From: a bacterium
GTDB taxonomy: Bacteria > Zhuqueibacterota > Zhuqueibacteria > Residuimicrobiales > Krinioviventaceae
NCBI GenBank assembly: GCA_029561455.1
Contig: JAKQIY010000085.1
Coordinates: 62,001-126,000 of the forward strand
Reading direction: 5' to 3'
Length of the DNA stretch: 64,000 nucleotides
How positions within the stretch are numbered: the first letter of the stretch is position 1; each line of letters opens with the position of its first letter. The notes under the pieces are model-generated. The model searched no databases, was not told the DNA's origin, and saw only the letters and a program-made list of their open reading frames with translations. A program made the translations under genes and the position numbers. Below are positions 60,474 through 64,000 of the stretch, piece by piece.

Positions 60474-60977
60474 TTAATCCGAGAAGAAATAATGGTAAGC
60501 AAAAAGCTTGCGTAAAACAATCGTTCCTTCCACTGGTCCGGCAAACGCTTCGGAATGAATAGATACCGTCATTTCTTTATAATAAGTATTGCTGCTTGTC
60601 GGTGTATAAGCATAATCGGGGTCCACATAATACACAGAAACATTGATAGTAAACAGAATAGAGTTTGTCAGACTATCTTCTATGCTGTAACCATCATAAT
60701 CATCAATATCATCAAATGTGCCATACGATTCTCCGGTATCGGGACCCAGATTGGCCGACGAGGTAAATGATGCGATGGCAGAAGCATCTTTACGCTCGTC
60801 AAATCTCAGCACTTCCGCCTGTTCAATAAACCGCTGGGCGGAGCCTATCGCTTCCAGGTATTGTTCACTTTGGAACATGGCCGCACGATCCTTCACCATG
60901 TGTGAATTGAGAGTCAGAGTAAACATGGAAAGCAGGATCAAAGCGCCAATTGTTAATAATACTTCGGTTGAGGCCAT
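60474..60977 (-). CDS. Pilin-like (PilV-type) minor protein
   Basis: 167 residues. Starts MASTEVLLTIGALILLSMFT, a single membrane helix, followed by an extended helix (MFQSEQYLEAIGSAQRFIEQAEVLRF). A short beta domain with Tyr/Asp-rich loops ends the chain (DIDDYDGYSIED, TINVSVYYVDPDYAY, MTVSIHSEAF, GTIVLRKLF). It has the same non-canonical pilin design as the gene downstream. Gap to the Big_1 gene upstream is 12 nt, so they are one operon. Confidence 0.65.
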   Translation of the reverse strand: MASTEVLLTIGALILLSMFTLTLNSHMVKDRAAMFQSEQYLEAIGSAQRFIEQAEVLRFDERKDASAIASFTSSANLGPDTGESYGTFDDIDDYDGYSIEDSLTNSILFTINVSVYYVDPDYAYTPTSSNTYYKEMTVSIHSEAFAGPVEGTIVLRKLFAYHYFFSD

Positions 60978-60989
60978 AATACATTCACA

Positions 60990-63827
60990 CTATTCGGGTT
61001 CATCAAGTGACAAATAAATAAAGATCGTTTGAGTGGCGCTGCCGTTGGGACTTTCAAGATTAAAAGTGATTTCCGCAGTACCAGCCTTGTCGTCAACAGG
61101 ATCAAGATTATTCAATAAATAAGTAGCATAATAAGTACTGCCCTGACCATATTTTTCGGGACTGGGCATAAAGTTGGTCTGCGCCAGCCGGCCTTTGGAA
61201 CTGGTGGCCGTCAGGGTTGAGCCTTGCGATACAGGGTTGCCATTAATATCGTAAACCCGTATTATAATTGCAGCAGCCTGACCAATCGCCAGGGAATCCT
61301 TGTTGGTTGTAACCTCAAATTTATATAACGGCCCGCTAAATATGACACTACCATAGGTATAAACAATTACCGTTGAATCGGACTGGTCGGCCTGGTGTAA
61401 GTTCTGGTCGCAGCCATGAGTTCTGGCAAGCACATAGGTTATACCGTCATTTTCACCCAGGCTACCGAGGCTGTTCATAACTTCCGAGCCCTCAAAGTCG
61501 GGAACGTTTATATCCAACATGATATCCGAATCATTCGGATTAGGGATACGATGCGGCGCCAGCACAAAAGGATCGGAAGGATTTAAATACGGCCTGGGAT
61601 TTGCCGACATGAGCAGCGCATGCCCTACGCCTTTGGAATCGGTTACAATATCGGTTGTAATGATACCGGCGGTTGAAGTAAGATACACTGCAGTACCTGC
61701 TTCGACCGGGTTATTATAACGATCACCGACATATACGGTTACTTCATAGTTACGCACATTATGCCAGCCATCCTGGTTTACGTAATCAAAAGCAATGGTC
61801 ATGTGGCTTTCGACATGATTCTTATCGTTCGGATCGATCCACATATATGGCGGGCCGGAGCGGATAACTACATTGGTAATACGCGCCATAATATCATACT
61901 CGCCCACTGCTTCAGCCTGGATTCGCACCGTTCCTGAACGGGTGCCGGACTTTAAAGTAACTTTAGCTTCTCCATTGACTGTTTTTATCGGTACAGATTC
62001 TGTCGATGAACCAGCCCTGGCCGGGAAAATCGATTCCCCGCCGCCGGGTCCGCTTAAAATAGTAAACTTGACGGATACATCATTTGAGACCGGGGTTCCC
62101 GTTTGCGATAATACCCGTGCAGTGATGGTTGTTTGTTCAAGATTTCCGGTTTCCTTGACCCAAATAAAATTGGGATCAGCCAATAATAATATCGTTGTCG
62201 GTTTCTCGGATGCAAAAATCACCGGCACTGATTTCATCAACTTGCCATAAAAAACATTAACCATTGCTGTGCCGGCCTGGTTTTCGGAAATCAATTGGAC
62301 TTTGGCGGTGCCCAGTAAATCTGTTGTTGCCAGGTTGGGAATATTACCCAAACTGGAATTAAAACTTAACTCGGCATGCGGTATGACTTCACGGGAGCCG
62401 GATAACTTTAACTGTACGGTTATTTGCGAGGTGGAAATACCGTCCGCCTGAATGGAATCGGGATTGGCGGCGATTTGCATTGAAACACCGAGCAAATCGA
62501 CCGGTAAAGTAGCTATCAGGCTGCCGAACTGGGCAGTAACTACATCTGTTGCATCAAGAGTATCAACATCGGCGGTAAACGTTACTTCGGTTTCACCTTG
62601 CTCATCGGTAACGCCAACACTATCAATTTTGCCATAATTTGCCCGGAAACGGATCTTGGTATCTTTGACCGGCATTTGCTGTTCATCATATAAAGTAGCT
62701 TTAAAATTGATCGTTGCAATTCCATTACGAATTACGCTTTGTGCACCGGTCAGGGTAAACAATGTTTGCCCGGCGGACTCGATGAAATGCACTTGCGAAG
62801 TATCTGCAACCTCATAAAAACTGGCAATAACCCGGACATTATTATTTTGCATTTCAGAGCTGACCAGTTCAGCCAGGGCGTCGCCCATGTCATTGGTCGT
62901 AGCCGTGGCGGTGATCGAACCGTCGTTGGTTATAAAACTGATCCGCGCGCCAGGGACCGGGTTATTTTTAAAGGTCGTCAGCCTGCCGGTAAGTATTAAT
63001 TTACTTTTTCCGTCCGCAGAAATTTGTCCTTCGTCCGGAAACAGGATCAATTTCGGTGAGATGAAATTCATATATATGGGAATACTGGTAAAAGTACCGT
63101 AATCGACAAATATGGTATCAACACCCGGACGGGTCATGGATGTGATATTGACAGTGGCAACACCTTTATTATCAGTTAAAATTTGTCCGGGAATATTATT
63201 ATGAATTGCCCGCAGATAGACAGTAGCATTCGATATTGCTTTTTTACTGGATGTTTCTTTAACAACAACCTCCAGCCTGGCGCTGTTTATGCCATCCGCC
63301 GATATATCATTTTCATCAATGGCAGCGGTAAAAGACAGGCCGACAAAAGTCAGTTGAACAGTGCCGGAAATTGCTCGGACTGCCTGGGCTTTTTTCAGAG
63401 TTTTGGATTCGGCTGCGCCCTGGAGTTTAACAACAAGGTGATTTTTATTCGGCATGGATTTGTTCAGAGAACCGCTGTCCTGCAGAGTGGCTTTGACAAC
63501 AACATTCAGGTCGGTTTGACTGGCTGCGCTGGTTAAAATACCAAAAGCCTCGCCGGCAATATTACTTTTAGCGGAACCGGTAATAGTTCCATGAGTCGTT
63601 TCAAATTTCACATTAATACCCTCAACCGGGTAACCACTGGTATCATAGACTGCCGCTATTATAGTGGTTGTAGAAATACCATCGGCCGGAAGGTATGGAG
63701 TATCAAGGATTTCAACCTTTTCAAGACGATTAGGGCCTAATACCTTTTCCTCATCTTTACCACAATAGATAACCAAAAACAAGGTGAAAAAGAGGAGCGT
63801 AGCAAGCGATTTATAATTTATTTTCAT
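60990..63827 (-). CDS. Lipoprotein with about eight Big_1/Ig-like adhesin repeats
   Basis: 945 residues, AAGGT 7 nt before the ATG. Lipoprotein signal ends VIYC (Cys22). The remaining chain is a string of invasin-type (Big_1) immunoglobulin-like units: around residues 34-115, 165-255, 255-345, 355-450, 452-540, 545-645, 680-780 and 850-945. Most show 'L....D....ADG.S...I...V.D..G.PV.....V.F....G.......T...G.A...L'. Such repeats build extended adhesins or surface stalks. In this operon it precedes pilin-like genes and a DUF4900 protein and follows a partial periplasmic-type gene, so it is likely part of the same surface structure. No catalytic residues. Confidence 0.85.
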   Translation of the reverse strand: MKINYKSLATLLFFTLFLVIYCGKDEEKVLGPNRLEKVEILDTPYLPADGISTTTIIAAVYDTSGYPVEGINVKFETTHGTITGSAKSNIAGEAFGILTSAASQTDLNVVVKATLQDSGSLNKSMPNKNHLVVKLQGAAESKTLKKAQAVRAISGTVQLTFVGLSFTAAIDENDISADGINSARLEVVVKETSSKKAISNATVYLRAIHNNIPGQILTDNKGVATVNITSMTRPGVDTIFVDYGTFTSIPIYMNFISPKLILFPDEGQISADGKSKLILTGRLTTFKNNPVPGARISFITNDGSITATATTNDMGDALAELVSSEMQNNNVRVIASFYEVADTSQVHFIESAGQTLFTLTGAQSVIRNGIATINFKATLYDEQQMPVKDTKIRFRANYGKIDSVGVTDEQGETEVTFTADVDTLDATDVVTAQFGSLIATLPVDLLGVSMQIAANPDSIQADGISTSQITVQLKLSGSREVIPHAELSFNSSLGNIPNLATTDLLGTAKVQLISENQAGTAMVNVFYGKLMKSVPVIFASEKPTTILLLADPNFIWVKETGNLEQTTITARVLSQTGTPVSNDVSVKFTILSGPGGGESIFPARAGSSTESVPIKTVNGEAKVTLKSGTRSGTVRIQAEAVGEYDIMARITNVVIRSGPPYMWIDPNDKNHVESHMTIAFDYVNQDGWHNVRNYEVTVYVGDRYNNPVEAGTAVYLTSTAGIITTDIVTDSKGVGHALLMSANPRPYLNPSDPFVLAPHRIPNPNDSDIMLDINVPDFEGSEVMNSLGSLGENDGITYVLARTHGCDQNLHQADQSDSTVIVYTYGSVIFSGPLYKFEVTTNKDSLAIGQAAAIIIRVYDINGNPVSQGSTLTATSSKGRLAQTNFMPSPEKYGQGSTYYATYLLNNLDPVDDKAGTAEITFNLESPNGSATQTIFIYLSLDEPE

Positions 63828-63850
63828 GACAATTACCTTCTCAATGCACT

Positions 63851-64000
63851 TTATACCTGTGAACTAAATTTGACAACAATTAAATCGCCGGGCTGAATAT
63901 TACCCTTAATTTTCCTGGCGATGGTACGGTCATACTTGGTCTCCTGAATTAACGCCTGCCCCACAGTGACCGCTTTTTTTGTATCATTCACACGTACAAT
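63851..64000 (-). CDS. C-terminal end of an exported-type protein, partial at right edge
   Basis: The frame is open from base 64000 to a TAA at 63853-63851, giving 49 residues (IVRVNDTKKAVTVGQALIQ, then YDRTIARKIKGNIQPGDLIV and VKFSSQV). Strand pattern 'V..G........R........I..GD.I..K' resembles the C-terminal domain of flagellar assembly protein T/CsgG-type periplasmic proteins and the protein at 14641. Only the end is visible; 23 nt separate it from the start of the Big_1 gene, so they are probably co-transcribed. Confidence 0.65.
   Translation of the reverse strand: MVRVNDTKKAVTVGQALIQETKYDRTIARKIKGNIQPGDLIVVKFSSQV

Overview
The window comes from a Gram-negative bacterium of the Fibrobacterota-Chlorobiota-Bacteroidota assemblage. 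It is most likely a Calditrichota/KSB1-like or Ignavibacteria-like lineage; this is inferred from gene style, not from a marker gene. The main reason is the large number of secreted proteins with the roughly 85-residue FlgD-like/Por-type sorting domain that opens with a NYPNPFNP motif (type IX-like secretion). Seven intact genes carry it at the C-terminus, two carry it near the N-terminus, and one decayed tail survives as a pseudogene. Strong AGGAG-type ribosome sites, outer-membrane barrels, lipoproteins and FISUMP ('Fibrobacter succinogenes major paralogous') domains fit the same group.

Layout. 0-32 kb is a secretome region: a parallel beta-helix protein cut by the window edge, a GH5 cellulase-like enzyme, a 1554-residue reprolysin-type protease, a 1100-residue surface protein, a PL14-type polysaccharide lyase, a barrel protein, an endonuclease/exonuclease/phosphatase-fold protein, two tandem receiver plus cNMP-like regulators, a membrane DUF362 protein, a cupin, an M43 protease with PKD repeats, a four-CBM9 protein, a DUF5060/GH5-like hydrolase and a GH28 enzyme. 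Together they suggest extracellular breakdown of plant or algal polysaccharide and protein. A decayed REP-associated transposase lies between the last two enzymes. 32-40 kb is accessory: a tRNA with anticodon CAT, an AbiE-like nucleotidyltransferase/winged-helix pair, a FISUMP lipoprotein, a secreted Ntn hydrolase and an AT-rich three-gene block with a SIR2-like protein. 40-50 kb holds a flavodoxin/membrane pair, a putative radical-SAM peptide (RiPP) locus, a carbohydrate-binding secreted protein, DUF1697 and DUF3795 genes, a Phd/RelE-type toxin-antitoxin pair, a lone AbrB-like protein and an MFS transporter. 50.4-50.9 kb is a dense palindrome cluster. 51-57 kb has a FISUMP surface protein, a second CAT tRNA and a cstA-pgi-NUDIX operon. 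57.6-64 kb is an HDOD gene plus a pilin-like/Big_1 envelope operon running off the right edge.

The most interesting item is the pair at 41971-43752. A 161-residue precursor-like protein contains 13 cysteines, every one in a C-x-P motif and mostly exactly six residues apart. It is encoded 9 nt upstream of a radical SAM enzyme with an N-terminal PqqD/RRE-like region and a C-terminal SPASM cysteine set. It looks like an unusual ranthipeptide-type (Cys thioether) system with a C-terminal coiled coil, possibly structural.

All functional calls are by reading sequence motifs; no database search was run.
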